A DNA stretch of 64,000 nt from Aphanomyces cochlioides. Taxonomy: Eukaryota; Oomycota; Saprolegniomycetes; Saprolegniales; Verrucalvaceae. The DNA lies in assembly GCA_019828595.1 (NCBI GenBank), contig JAHQRK010000004.1, forward strand, positions 1,488,001-1,552,000, written 5' to 3'. Made by a program: the position numbers and the translations under genes. Below, in pieces: positions 30,370 to 41,143 of this stretch; positions within the stretch are counted from its first letter, which is position 1; each line of letters begins with the position of its first letter. The notes below the pieces were generated by a model. That model made no database searches. It was not told the origin of the DNA and saw only the letters and a list, made by a program, of their open reading frames with translations.

Positions 30370-31599
30370 ATGTTCCGCCGCTTTCTCCAGACATCACGCC
30401 GTCATTCTGTCAAGGCTACACCTCCGCAAGGCTCAGCAGTTCCTGCATTTGCTCCTACATTGGACGCTCAGACCGACTCGTGCGTCGTCAACTCACACAA
30501 CGAATGGGATCCGCTGGAAGAAGTGATCGTGGGTCGCATTGAAGGCTCGACCATCCCCGAGTGGCACGTCGCTGGCAAGGCAGTGTGGCCTTCCCGTTAT
30601 TGGGATATGTACAAGACAAAGGCCGGTCAGCCATTCCCTAAAGATTTGATGGAAGCTGCTACCAAGGAACTCGATTACCTTGCGCACGTCCTTGAAGGTG
30701 AAGGTGTCCGTGTCCGCCGCCCTGAATTCAACCCTGACGACTTCAAAACCCCAGTCCAAACGCCAGATTTCAAGAGTCTTGGAGGTCTTTACGCCGCCAT
30801 GCCTCGTGATGTCCTGATTGTCGTCGGGAACGAAATCATTGAAGCCCCCATGGCATGGCGATCACGCTACTTTGAATTCCGACCGTTCCGATCGCTCGTC
30901 AAGGAATATTTTAACCAAGGCGCCAAGTGGACTGCTGCTCCCAAACCTCAAATGAGCGATGAACTCTACAACGAAGACTGGGAGCCATCATCGGGCGATT
31001 TCCAATCGGTCGTGACCGAGTTTGAGCCAACCTTTGACGCCGCTGAGTTTACCCGCATGGGCCGCGACCTCTTCACCCAGCGCAGCCAAGTGACCAATTT
31101 GTTCGGGATCGAGTGGATGCAGCGCCATCTCGGAGACGATTACAAGATCCACGTGCTTGACTTCAAAGATCGCAATGCGATGCACATCGACGGCACTTTC
31201 GTTCCGCTCATGGAAGGCAAGATCTTGGCCAACCCATACCGTCCTTGTGTCACTGGCAAACCAGTCAAGACCTACATGTACAAGGACAAGGAGTACGAGT
31301 ACCGTCTCCCCGAGATGTTCAAAGGCTGGGAAGTTTTCGTCGCCCCAACGCCTGAACTCTCGCCAGAGCATCCGCTATTCTTCACGAGTCCATGGACTGC
31401 TACGTGCAACGTTCTTGTCGTGCGACCTGGTGTTGTGGTTGTTGAAGCGCATGAGAAGAAAGCGCAATCGCTTTTCAAAGAATGGGGATTCGAGGTGATT
31501 CCAGTTCCGTTCCGCAACTTTATGCCCTTCGGCGGCTCCTTCCACTGTGCAACGTGCGATGTGCGCCGCACGGGCACTTTGCAATCATACTTTGACTAA
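30370..31599 (+). CDS. GATM: Glycine amidinotransferase, mitochondrial type
   Basis: Single exon of 409 residues starting MFRRFLQTSRRH, a likely mitochondrial presequence. The enzyme moves the amidino group of arginine to glycine, giving guanidinoacetate (creatine precursor) and ornithine. Family marks run the whole length: NEWDPLEEVIVG near the start, RSRYFEFRPFR, AEFTRMGRDLF, the catalytic Asp/His region in KIHVLDFKDRNAMHIDGTF, and the catalytic Cys in SFHCATCDVRR near the C-terminus. All the active-site residues I can check are present. It ends 27 bp from the convergent transporter gene. Confidence 0.95.
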   Translation: MFRRFLQTSRRHSVKATPPQGSAVPAFAPTLDAQTDSCVVNSHNEWDPLEEVIVGRIEGSTIPEWHVAGKAVWPSRYWDMYKTKAGQPFPKDLMEAATKELDYLAHVLEGEGVRVRRPEFNPDDFKTPVQTPDFKSLGGLYAAMPRDVLIVVGNEIIEAPMAWRSRYFEFRPFRSLVKEYFNQGAKWTAAPKPQMSDELYNEDWEPSSGDFQSVVTEFEPTFDAAEFTRMGRDLFTQRSQVTNLFGIEWMQRHLGDDYKIHVLDFKDRNAMHIDGTFVPLMEGKILANPYRPCVTGKPVKTYMYKDKEYEYRLPEMFKGWEVFVAPTPELSPEHPLFFTSPWTATCNVLVVRPGVVVVEAHEKKAQSLFKEWGFEVIPVPFRNFMPFGGSFHCATCDVRRTGTLQSYFD

Positions 31600-31626
31600 A
31601 CGCACAAATATATTCATGCGATTGAC

Positions 31627-32619
31627 TTACTTGTAGCAAGCATAAAGCAAAACCCCGCCAAAGATAAGTGATGACCCGAGCCATTGACCTGTGCTGAACG
31701 CTTGGCCAAAGTAAAGCACGCTGAAGATGACGCTACAGGCCTTGCGCACGGTCAAAATTACTTGCAACGACACGGTTGATACAGCGGCGGCGAGGTAATA
31801 CACCGCGCGGATGCATAGATAATTTGCCACGACGTTCACAACCACCAGCACGGGTATACTTGAGTCGCCGATCCAATTTGTCCATGATGTCTTGAAAGCG
31901 CTGCCGTCCCCAAGAGCCATAATGCCAAGTGAGACGACATGCAAGAAGAACATACTCTCTTCGGCTGGATGCGGCTTTCCTGGCTGAGCGTAGCGCCGCA
32001 TGACAGCATTTTGCCAGTGGCCCAGGACAGATCCGACGATAAGACCCAAAAAGAGCAACGCAATGCCAATGCGCCACGGCCCGACTGCTTGTAAAGTTGA
32101 CTGCATGACCGGATTGGAACAAAAAATGCCTTCGTTGTGAGCGCAAAAGGTTGCGAGCTTGGCGACGGGATGGTCCATCATGGAGCTAATGCCAATGCCA
32201 ATCGAAATGAGAAGTACGCCGATGCATTGATGGGCCTCATAGCGTTTTCCAAAGATGAGAACTCCCGTCAGTAGAGATGCCATCGGCGTTGACGCTCGAA
32301 AAAGATTCAATAGCGGAAACGAGACGCCGCACGTGTAGGCTAATGTGTTGGTTCGGTTTGAGATGAAGTAAAGAAGGCCTAATATGCCGTGCTGTGTCCA
32401 TGGAATGACTGTGCTTGTCAACGACGTGGGCACAGTCAAGAGTGCAACACTCAGGAACTGGAAGAACGCCAGGAGAGGTCCGCTCGTCGAGTCAACAGCC
32501 AAGATGGACTCCATGGCCGCTCCTTGAACCCAGCAACATGCCAAAACAGTCAGAACGAGCGGCACAACCTTGATTGGACGGCGTGAAGGAGCTTCATCGT
32601 CTTGCGTTTCCTTTCTCAT
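31627..32619 (-). CDS. SLC35B4: Nucleotide-sugar transporter, SLC35B4/UAA family
   Basis: Single exon, 330 residues, about ten hydrophobic segments. The C-terminal signature LTVRKACSVIFSVLYFG and GQWLGSSLIFGGVLLYA is typical of the UAA group (SLC35B4, yeast Yea4), which exchanges UDP-GlcNAc or UDP-xylose for UMP across Golgi or ER membranes. Other family marks are SNRTNTLAY and FRASTPMASLL. The substrate is inferred. An ATCCGGAT motif lies 14 bp before the start codon. Confidence 0.88.
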   Translation of the reverse strand: MRKETQDDEAPSRRPIKVVPLVLTVLACCWVQGAAMESILAVDSTSGPLLAFFQFLSVALLTVPTSLTSTVIPWTQHGILGLLYFISNRTNTLAYTCGVSFPLLNLFRASTPMASLLTGVLIFGKRYEAHQCIGVLLISIGIGISSMMDHPVAKLATFCAHNEGIFCSNPVMQSTLQAVGPWRIGIALLFLGLIVGSVLGHWQNAVMRRYAQPGKPHPAEESMFFLHVVSLGIMALGDGSAFKTSWTNWIGDSSIPVLVVVNVVANYLCIRAVYYLAAAVSTVSLQVILTVRKACSVIFSVLYFGQAFSTGQWLGSSLIFGGVLLYACYK

Positions 32620-32632
32620 TGCGAATCAGTAC

Positions 32633-32642
32633 TATCCGGATG
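32633..32642. promoter_or_regulatory. ATCCGGAT motif beside the transporter start
   Basis: CTATCCGGATG sits between the minus-strand transporter start (32619) and a plus-strand ATG at 32642. Confidence 0.4.
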
Positions 32643-33299
32643 TCATGTGCGGCCAAAGATTCACCAACAACAACCCTTGGGGGAACCACAATCTTCATGG
32701 AGAAACTGGACAAAGTCGGCATTTGTGTGGACATGTTTCGCAGCCTCGACGCGCCTTGGCATTCACTCTTCGTTCTGACGAAATTTGTACGATCTTGCGA
32801 CGCAAGTTGTCCCGACGTCGTCGACTTGCTCGTCCCACGATCGTCCAACTTGGTGATACAGCAGGGGTCAAGTGTATCATGGTCCATCGTGATACAGGGT
32901 GTATATACGATGGGGAGCGCTCCATGTCCCATGACGATGCCTTACCTGCACGCGAAAACCACATCTTTTCACTATCAAGGCGTCCAGATTGGCGACTTGG
33001 GCCGAGAGCCTGTCGTAAGTTACAAGGATGTGGCATACACACGCCCCTTCTCTTCTTTGTTCAAGTGGATGCAACACGTCTTCGAGCGTCGTCTGTCGTT
33101 CTTCCCTTCCTACATACAAGATCGTGCGTTCCTTTCCTCCGTCTGCCTTGTTTCTTCTCGTCCACGGGGGCGATGGACCGTCCCGTCGACTTTGGCGCGC
33201 TTTTTCGACTTTACCAATTTTCCGATGTACACATCCAAGATCGCAACGAAAAGTATACAAATGTCAAGATCTAAAGTTGATATCGCTTCCAATCGTTGA
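32642..33299 (+). CDS. Hypothetical protein (uncertain)
   Basis: A frame of about 218 codons opens at ATG 32642, directly after the ATCCGGAT motif, and runs to a stop at 33297-33299. The first part (EKLDKVGICVDMFRSLDAPW, SNLVIQQGSSVSWSIVIQG) reads like protein, and a GTAAGT donor with a pyrimidine-rich AG acceptor (about 33016-33066) could splice out the middle of the frame. No family recognised. It could be a rapidly evolving gene or a 5' non-coding region. Confidence 0.35.
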
Positions 33300-34172
33300 A
33301 CTCTTCGATGTATATCTCCAGCCACTTGTGTTTTATATACTCTGCTGGTACTTCGAACTTCGGAGATGTCCCAGCTCTGTAACACACTGCAGAAAACCCA
33401 GCGGCGAGCAAATCCCCCCATGTGCTCTTCTCAATGCCTTCCCATGGCTATCTCTCTCTCTCCAAAGCCCAATTCGAACAGTCCCTACGCGTCTTGCAGT
33501 GAACGAATTCAACCATTTTCGATCGTCGTCGCCTGAAGCTAACCGTCGTTTGATTACTGTATCTCACTCTGTTTTGGATTGTGGACCTCTCCTTCAACGC
33601 CACACGTTTTTGGGCTCTGTATCGTATCAGCAGATCCAACCCGCTCGAGCTTTTCTCTTTCTGTCCCCCTTGCGCGCTTTCCTCAACGTGGTTGTTGCGC
33701 TTGACGAGGCATACATCGTGCCGCTACAGCGCAGATTGCACCTATTAGAGAGAGGGGTTTCGCATGGAAATGCAGTATGAAAGGAGAAAGACTTCCAGCT
33801 GGCTAGCACTGACTAGCGCGTTGCAGCGCATGGACTCGGTCGGGGATAGACGGGAAATGAAGCAGAGGATGCGACGCAGGATAGCACGTCGAGCACGAAG
33901 AGTCGATGGGTGTCTCGGTTGCTTGTCACGACGTCTTCGAACTTCGGCTTCTGAATCTTGAAATTTATAATCGCAGTTTTTCTCACATATACAAAAAATA
34001 AGATTAAAATTTGTCGTCTGGAGGTGACTTCTATACAAACTTCAAGATAAAATTGACTGGCGGGATTAATAATATCGAGATCCGCAACTTGACAGCCGCA
34101 TTTTGCAAATAGCCCAACGACAACCAGGGACCGACTTGCGGCGACTCGACTTGCTGCGGCTTACGAGCAGAA
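33300..34172. other. 870-bp spacer
   Basis: An open frame continues in another phase to 33780 but has neither family marks nor a credible start. I see no gene. The MYB promoter should be in the last few hundred bases. Confidence 0.4.
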
Positions 34173-35400
34173 ATGAAAGAGGAATACAAGGCTCGAGTGC
34201 CGCATGACACTGCACTACCAGCCTCACGCCTGCCACCGCCACCACTGCGTGCATTGCCAAGCATGGATCAATTAATGCGACCGAGACAGACGGCACCGCC
34301 GCCATTGTACCCGCCGCAACATCCGCGCGCGCAATCGTCGCCGTATCATTCGGACCACATCAAGACGTACGCATTTCCGAAACCGCATGCACCAACTGCC
34401 GAGTCGTACACTGCGCCGGACGAACGAGCGTATCAACCACGAGGTCCGTACGCGGATTACAACAACTATTACGAATCGCCAAGAGTGTACGATTCAACGC
34501 CGGTGGCACCACCGAATGTGTACGCGCCACCTCGTCAATATGCGCAATCGTACACTAGTTACTACGACGAACGTGGTCCGCCACGTCCAGTGATGGAGCG
34601 GGCGTATTCTGGTCCTCATGACTACGATCGCGAATATGCCCGCCCACCACCTCGTGCCTATCACAATGGAGACGAAGTATCAGGTGCATTTCCATCGTCG
34701 CGATTGCACTCAGTGTACCAACACGAAGCTGAAACGCCCGTCGATGCCAAAGAAGCTGCAAAAAAGCGCGAGCGATGGACGCAGGAAGAGCATGCGCGTT
34801 TCATGGAAGGGCTCAACATGTACGGCCGCAAGTGGAAGAAAATTCAAACGCATGTCAAGACGAAAACCGCAGTGCAGGTAGCGTGCTATGGCAACGACAA
34901 GTCTTGATCGAGCATGTTTCTTGTAGGTACGCACGCATGCGTATGGTTACTTCGCGAAATTGTTACGCAACATGCCAGAAGAAGACGCGATCTGGGGTGC
35001 GGCGGAAGAGCTCAGCTCTTTGCCAAGCTCTGTGCTGAAAGGTCCAGGAAGCGGCAAACGCCGTGTGGAACCGATGACAGGTCGGGAAGGCATGGACGTG
35101 CTTCGGAAATTCGTCTTTTCGAAGCGCAAGACAGACGAGAAAAGAAAAGCAACATCGGACGCCACCGCGGATTCACAAAGTGACTCGTCCTCGATCGACG
35201 ACTCTCACGAAGGAGACGCATCCTCAACATCGCCGCCCAAGACGAGAGGAACGACTCCATCGAAGGAAGCATCGAAAATGGTCCGAGAAGTCGTGCTCTC
35301 GAGCCCAACGATCAATCCCATGAAGGCAGGCGCGACTTCATCCAAGTCACGTCAGAGCGCCTCGACAGACCCCGAGGCGACCACTCGAGCTCATGCCTAA
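34173..35400 (+). CDS. MYB-like protein of the SHAQKYF type
   Basis: Two exons (34173-34877, 34927-35400) encode 392 residues. The MYB repeat is [20 protein letters not shown] followed by [29 protein letters not shown], spanning the intron. In the plant SHAQKYF group this helix reads RSHAQKYF; here it is RTHAYGYF, so Gln-Lys is replaced by Tyr-Gly. The spacing and Trp positions are intact. The N-terminal 200 residues are Pro/Tyr/Arg-rich and disordered; the tail is Ser/Thr/Lys-rich. Predicted nuclear DNA-binding regulator. Confidence 0.85.
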
Positions 35401-35659
35401 AGCTGCTCTACCACAATGTGTCCATGTGAATAAAACGGGAAACTCGTCCATTGATCGTCGTCATGCATCGCGACAGGATGGCCGACTCGCTCTCGAGACG
35501 AGTGGCCAGTCGATTCTCAGAGCCGATGGCCGCCATCTCTCTTCTTCCCAACCTTATGATCGAATCCGTCAAGGAGACGACGCCCGCGACGATGAACGTC
35601 CTCCGTTGAAAACAGAACCTCATGGGACTAAGATCGTGCTGAAACCACACCCAAGTTCG

Positions 35660-35695
35660 AAGCTTCGATGCAAGCTTCGATGCAAGCTTCGATGC
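35660..35695. repeat. 12-bp tandem repeat, three units
   Basis: AAGCTTCGATGC occurs three times head to tail. Confidence 0.9.
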
Positions 35696-36080
35696 ATTTG
35701 CGCGGTCCTGGATGTGTCCAGCGACGACGACAGGGGAGAGCTTCATCCTCGCGCGACGGCTGGCTCTCGTTGCGTGGCCGTGCATTGCATCCGTCCCTCT
35801 CTCTGTCAATGAGATCACGCATGGACGTTTCACAAAGATCTTGGAGGGAGCAGATCCAGGAAGGAGCAGATTGGAAGCGCCATGGAGCATTCTGTCGGGT
35901 GCAACTGATCCATCCCCAGACGATCCTAATGGGTGATATTGACCATTCGTCGCAGTTCTCCCTTGACAGGTTGCACACCGCACGGTGGACTCGACTTGGA
36001 CTCTTCGTTACGTACACATCGTCTCGATGTGACCTTTCGTTGTGATAGAACCCATCACAGTGCACTGTACAGCCCACCGT

Positions 36081-36330
36081 CAATCACACGGGGATTTTGC
36101 GCAGCAGGATCTTTGTTCCTCGTCGTTCGTGGCGCGTGTGTCCACGCCAACAAGTCCAAGAGTATATCGATTTCGAGAGGGACGTGTGGGCGCAAGTGTA
36201 TGTCGATCGCCGCGCGCCGCACACACGTCATTCCAGTCGTGTCCCTCTCGAAATCGACCTAATCTTGGACTTGTTCGCGCCACGAACGACGAGGAACAAA
36301 GATCGTGCGCAAGATCCCCGTGTGATTGTC
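36081..36330. repeat. Inverted repeat with arms of about 90-100 bp
   Basis: The left arm (36081-36184) contains CACACGGGGAT, ATCTTTGTTCCTCGTCGTTC and GATTTCGAGAGGGAC. The right arm (36241-36330) is its reverse complement with small gaps. The loop includes GCAAGTGTATGTCGATCGCC, which recurs in slightly changed form at 36351-36370. A second hairpin (GTCGTTCCGTCG / CGACGGAACGAC) follows at 36328-36392. Confidence 0.8.
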
Positions 36331-36433
36331 GTTCCGTCGAGCTCCACGCCGCAAGTGTATGTCTGTCGCCGCGCGCGCGACGGAACGACAAGAGGAATGG
36401 ACGGATGTGATGAGGGAATGCAATGAGGAATCT

Positions 36434-39400
36434 TTATCGAATGATGAAGGATTGCTTCTTTCTCTTGGCGAGATGCGGATCGTTCGATGGTGTCGGGGAC
36501 GCCATGTCAGCTTTCCGCACGACCGCGTCCGCGACGACGGGTCGCTCTTGCGCGTTTCGTTCGCGGAACTACGACACAAGATGAAATGTATCGACGGTGT
36601 GCATCCTCGTCTGCTCACCTTGGAGTACGCTTCCAGGACGTCCACGTCAGTCTTACCCAGTGCAAGCGCCTACCACGATCGTCAGAACAGACTTGGCGGC
36701 GGCGGCGACGGACGCGTTTGAAGCATGCGTCGGCTTTCATGCGATTCTGCTCGACTTGTTCATGGTAAAGCCCCTTGGCGATCTACACATCATGGCTCAT
36801 GCGTGTCTCCTTCCTTCCCTCCTTACGAACGCACTGGCGGACGATGCAGCTTGGCATGCCTTGTCAAAGACATCCGGCGGCGCGCAGCACAACATCTTGG
36901 CCATGCGCGCCGCGATTTCCGCGAGAATCGTCGTATGCTGCGGCGTGTGTCGGACCATGTCGTGAAAGAGCTACAGAACGCAAAGTCCATCGACTCTCGA
37001 CGGCGCCGCACCGCTTCCAGCTGCTTTGTGTCTCGGGCGCTCTCGTTGATATCATACGTCGGGCTCTCCATCATGACGAGGATAACTTTGGCGCATTTGT
37101 ACGCCACGGCCGCGTTCGACGGCTCCAACGCGTGCGCTTTCACGTAGAGATGCTGCGCTTCGTCGAGTCGCTAGCATCTTGTCAATCGAGTGTGCTCCAG
37201 AGGAACTTCGTCGTACATGCTGCCGGCAGAGGAATCCAGCATAGTCGACGATCGCGTCGATGTCGCCGTCGTTGTCGTCGGCATCGGCTTGGACCGCTTG
37301 GATGAAATACTATATCGCCGCGAGAGGAGGTCAAGACGCCATGAAGAGCGCTACCTGCTCCGCGAGCGTCGGTTCATCTAGCTCGGCGTCGAGCATCCTT
37401 GCAAAGTTGAGCGCGGCGGGTCCATGCTGCGGCTGGAGCGCCAACGCATGCTGGAAACATTGCGATGCCTACATCATGGAGGTCCGATGTTGGCGCTGTC
37501 CATGGCGACGTACGTGGTCGACCTGGCCAAGTTCCCGCCAGAGAAGCATGCCGTACTACGCACGAGAGGATGAGCATCTTTGTCGAGCAGATGCTTCGGG
37601 AGCTGCTACATGGAACCAATTCGTGGCGTGGCGGCGGTCGGCGGCGAGCGCGCGCTTGTACAAGAAGTCGGCGTCGACGGCATGGCGGCGCACCGAGCCG
37701 AGGAAGAAGGCAAAGTTGCCCAAGTTGTCGGCATGCTCTGGATCGAGCGCGAGCGCTTGGCGGTAGACTTGCTCGGCTTTCTAGACATTCGCGTCCGTCG
37801 TTCGCACCGCCGCGGCCGTTCGACGCTCGTACCTCCATGTCTTGCTGGATCGCATGCACGTACATGGCGTAGTTGCCGACACTACATGAGCATGAGCGCG
37901 TCATGTCATGGACGGGACGGACATGTCGGCGCTCGTCGGAGACGCGCGCACGGCACGGCTTGGAGAAAGCGCTCGTGTGCATCCTCGAGATGGTTCTGCT
38001 TGACGAGCCAGCCAGCATACTTGCAGAGGATCGATCCATGCGATGGAAAGAGCGCACACCAACAAACCCCCAAACCGCCACGTCGTCCGGGAACGCTTCA
38101 TGGAGGAGCATGGCGTAGTTTCCAACGGCATGGCTGTGCGTCGGCGCGATCGCGAGGACGCGTTCGTAGAGTTGCTTGGCCTTTTTCACGTCGCCGCGGT
38201 GATGCTCGACAAAGAAGGCATAATGCGCTAGAGGAGGACCGGCCATGACGTTGCGCGATGGAGGATCAACGGCGCGCGTACCGAGTGTATTGAGGCAGTG
38301 GCCGTCCAGAGATGCCGTCGTCGTCGCCGCGTCCATGTGGCTTGGACACCACTGCATGGACGCGTCAAAGTACGGCTCGGCCGCGTCCGCGCGGTCCGTC
38401 AGGAGCAACAACTGGCCATATCTACAAGGACGACCACACCGCGGCGATTATGGCGCTAGAGCGCGCGCGGCCGTCGTCGTACCTCGACAGCGCGTGGCAG
38501 GACAAACTGCTTTCAGCCAAGCCGAGGTACTTGTCATGGACTTGTTGCATGTCGTTCTATTTATGGAGGAGCGGGGCATCGACGCCGTCCAGCTGCGCCA
38601 TGCGTCGTTGGAAGAGCGCGGCCTGGGCTTGGAGCTCCTGCGCGTGGAGTTGTCGCAGCGACAGCACATGCGCCGCTTGCGCCGCCATCTTGGCATGCAA
38701 CCTATCTCTCCTCACTTCCAACTCGTTGGCGCTGGCGTACGTACGCTGCAACTTGCTCCTCCAGCGCATCGAGCGCTTCCTTGTCGTCTCGAGCTTCTTC
38801 GGTTGTCTCTGCGGGGTTTGGCATGTCGTCCAGTAGCGGCGACGACGGCGGCGTCTTGTTGCTTTTCGACATTTTGTCGCCGCCGCTGCTGCGGTGACTT
38901 GTCGGCTGCCGCTGCTGGCGGCGGCGGAGTTGCTGGATCTCGTTGGCGAGTTGTTTGTTGACTTGCTCGACGTCTTGGAGAGCTTTGAGCCGCTTGGCCA
39001 TGGTCGCCATGGGCCGCAGTTGATTCTCCACGACGTGGATGCGCGCTTTCGCTTGGTCCAGTTTCAGTTCGAGCGCTTTGTTCCGCCGCAGCAAGATGGC
39101 GTTCATGTCGTGCGCGTCGCGCTCTTTCTTCTCGAGCTGCACGTGGACGCTGTGGAGCTTGGTCGTATGTTGATCCGCGAGTTGTTTCTTGGCGCGCTCG
39201 ATGGACGCCGTCGCGGTGTGCGTCAGTTGTTCCGTCTTGCGCTTCCACTTGAACACGTCGTCATGGTGCTTGGCTTGCGCGGCCGAGAGCGCGCTCTCCG
39301 CCTTGGCCACTTTCTCCTTCAACTTGTCGGCCTGGAGCTGCATGCGGGCGATGGACTGCTTGGCCATGTCGAGTGTGGCGGCGGCGTCGGCGCGTTCCCT

Positions 39401-41014
39401 CGCCATGCTTTCGAGCTTTCCTTCCAAGACGCTGCATCGCGCCTTGAGTTGATGCATGTCGATTTGCGCGGCGGTCGCGTTCTTGCGCTGCTCGTCCACG
39501 TCGCTCTGCGCTTTCCGCAGCGCCATCTCGAGCGTCATGCACTGCTCCGCGTACGCGTTCCGCTCCGCCCGAGACGTCGCGACGTCCGTCTGGAGATCCT
39601 GCATCGACTTGGTCATCTCTCTCAGCTCCGTCGTCGTCTACAACGCAGCATGAGCTCATCTTGCAGCGTTGAACTGACTCGATTGAAGCGCGCGCGCCAT
39701 GCATCGAGCTCCGACGTGACGCATTGCAGCTGGACTTTCAGTTTCGCCGCTTCCGCGCTCGAGGATTCCCTCAGCGCATGGAGCTCCAGGGAACGCACCG
39801 GCATCGTCGCCGCCTGGAACGACTTGTGCGATGACTTTGTCTTGACCGTCTTGGTCGTCGTGCTAGGCGCATCGCGTGGAGCTACAGCGTCTTCCCACTT
39901 GACAGGATACATGTTCTCCACCGTGTACTCCCATGGACACGGCGGTGGGTTTGATGGAAGCGGCTCCGTCGAGCGGCTTTCCTTGGGAGCAGTGCAGTGG
40001 AGGGCATTGTCTGTGGTCGTCGTGCTCTTGTCATGGTCGTCGCTCGACAGGGCTGTCGTTGCAGTGGTGCTCTCCTCCTGCGATGGCTCTCTAATGGTCG
40101 TAGCAGAGGCGCTGTCCGCCTTCGATGGCTCTGGCATGGGCTTTGGCGCGGATGAAGGCTTTTCGTCTCCGTTGTCCACGGTCGGAGCTTGGGTTGCGTC
40201 TTTGAACTCTGCAGCACGCGAGACAGCGCATGCTCCCTTTGGAGATTCACATCGTTCGTTCACTGCTCCATGCGAAAGCTTGGCGTCGTTGGTTTCACTC
40301 CGTGATGGCGCAAAAGTTGGCTGCTCCTTGGCTGTATCGTCAGTCTACAGCACGCTCGTCAAGACAACAAGATCTTCCATGAGCTACCTCCTGATCCATC
40401 CTGGCTGCTTCTTCCACGGCGACTGGCTTCGTCGCGTCACGAGTGTCGTCATTTCGTTCGTGCTGCTTGTCGAATCCGTTCGATTTTCCTTGCTTGAGCT
40501 TCATGCGCGCCTGAGCCACACGTTTCAGTGGCAATTCTACGCGACAGGATCTTACATGATCGCCAGGAGGAGCGGCGTCTGCGATGATTTCCTTTGCCGC
40601 TACTTGCTCTTTCCCGTCATGTCGTGCTCTACACGATCGTCATCCCATCTGAGCGTCAAACAAGGGACAAGTCTACTCATTGTCGTCGAAATTGAAGCTG
40701 AAGTGGAGGTTCAACGGCGCTTGAGCTGGAACATCGCGCAAGATAGCAACGCCTGGCGTGCCCTCACGGTGGATTGTGTCGACTAGCAGCTTGATCACGC
40801 TCTCCGAGGGCTTTTCGGTACCTTGTGGTGGATCTGCTGTCGTCGTGTGGCTCTCCAAAGCAGTCGTTGAGGCGACAGCTGTCTCCTCCACCAGTGGAAA
40901 TGCCTCGGATAAGAGCGTGCCTTTGGACACTGGAGTCGTCGATTCATCATGTGGCGACAAGATCGGCGACAGCACGAGTCGATTCTCCATGTCGAATTCA
41001 ATCGATGCGTTCAT
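36434..41014 (-). CDS. Coiled-coil plus TPR-repeat protein (one gene or two)
   Basis: The 5' part starts MNASIEFDMENRLVLS (41014), is disordered, and becomes a long coiled coil with many Lys/Glu/Gln heptads (RERADAAATLDMAKQS, EQVNKQLANEIQQLRRRQQ). Short introns such as 39628-39668 (donor GTCAGT) keep it open. At 38557-38559 an in-frame TAG follows PLLHK; the same frame then continues with NDMQQVHDKYLGLAES and, through further introns, into repeated TPR units (AKQLYERVLAIAPTHSHAVG, AEQVYRQALALDPEHADNLG, ASQCFQHALALQPQHG). The end is AKRKKQSFIIR at 36434. The TAG may be removed by a very short 27-nt GT-AG intron, or mark two genes or a mutation. Function unknown. Confidence 0.65.
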
Positions 41015-41143
41015 TGCGGTTGCGTGCTTCCTGTTTAAAGCGTCTGTCGCGGCTAAAACTGCCCGTAACTGCCTCCTACGAGTCCCCGGCGGGATCCGCC
41101 ATGAGTTCACAGGACTCACATTCGGCTTGCTACATCCACGCAG

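Larger units (their letters stand above)
35401..36433. other. 1-kb convergent spacer rich in repeats
   Basis: This lies between the MYB gene (+) and the TPR gene (-). It contains three copies of AAGCTTCGATGC (35660-35695) and a large inverted repeat (36081-36330). All six frames contain open stretches, but these follow the repeats. No gene is called. Confidence 0.5.

Noticed and set aside
33028..33780. 250-codon plus-strand frame
   Set aside because: Overlaps the preceding candidate gene in another phase and contains no recognisable domain or start context.
38894..40786. A 630-codon open frame on the plus strand
   Set aside because: It is antisense to the coiled-coil gene. Heptad-rich, GC-rich coding sequence often leaves the opposite strand open; the minus strand carries the coiled-coil pattern and consistent introns.
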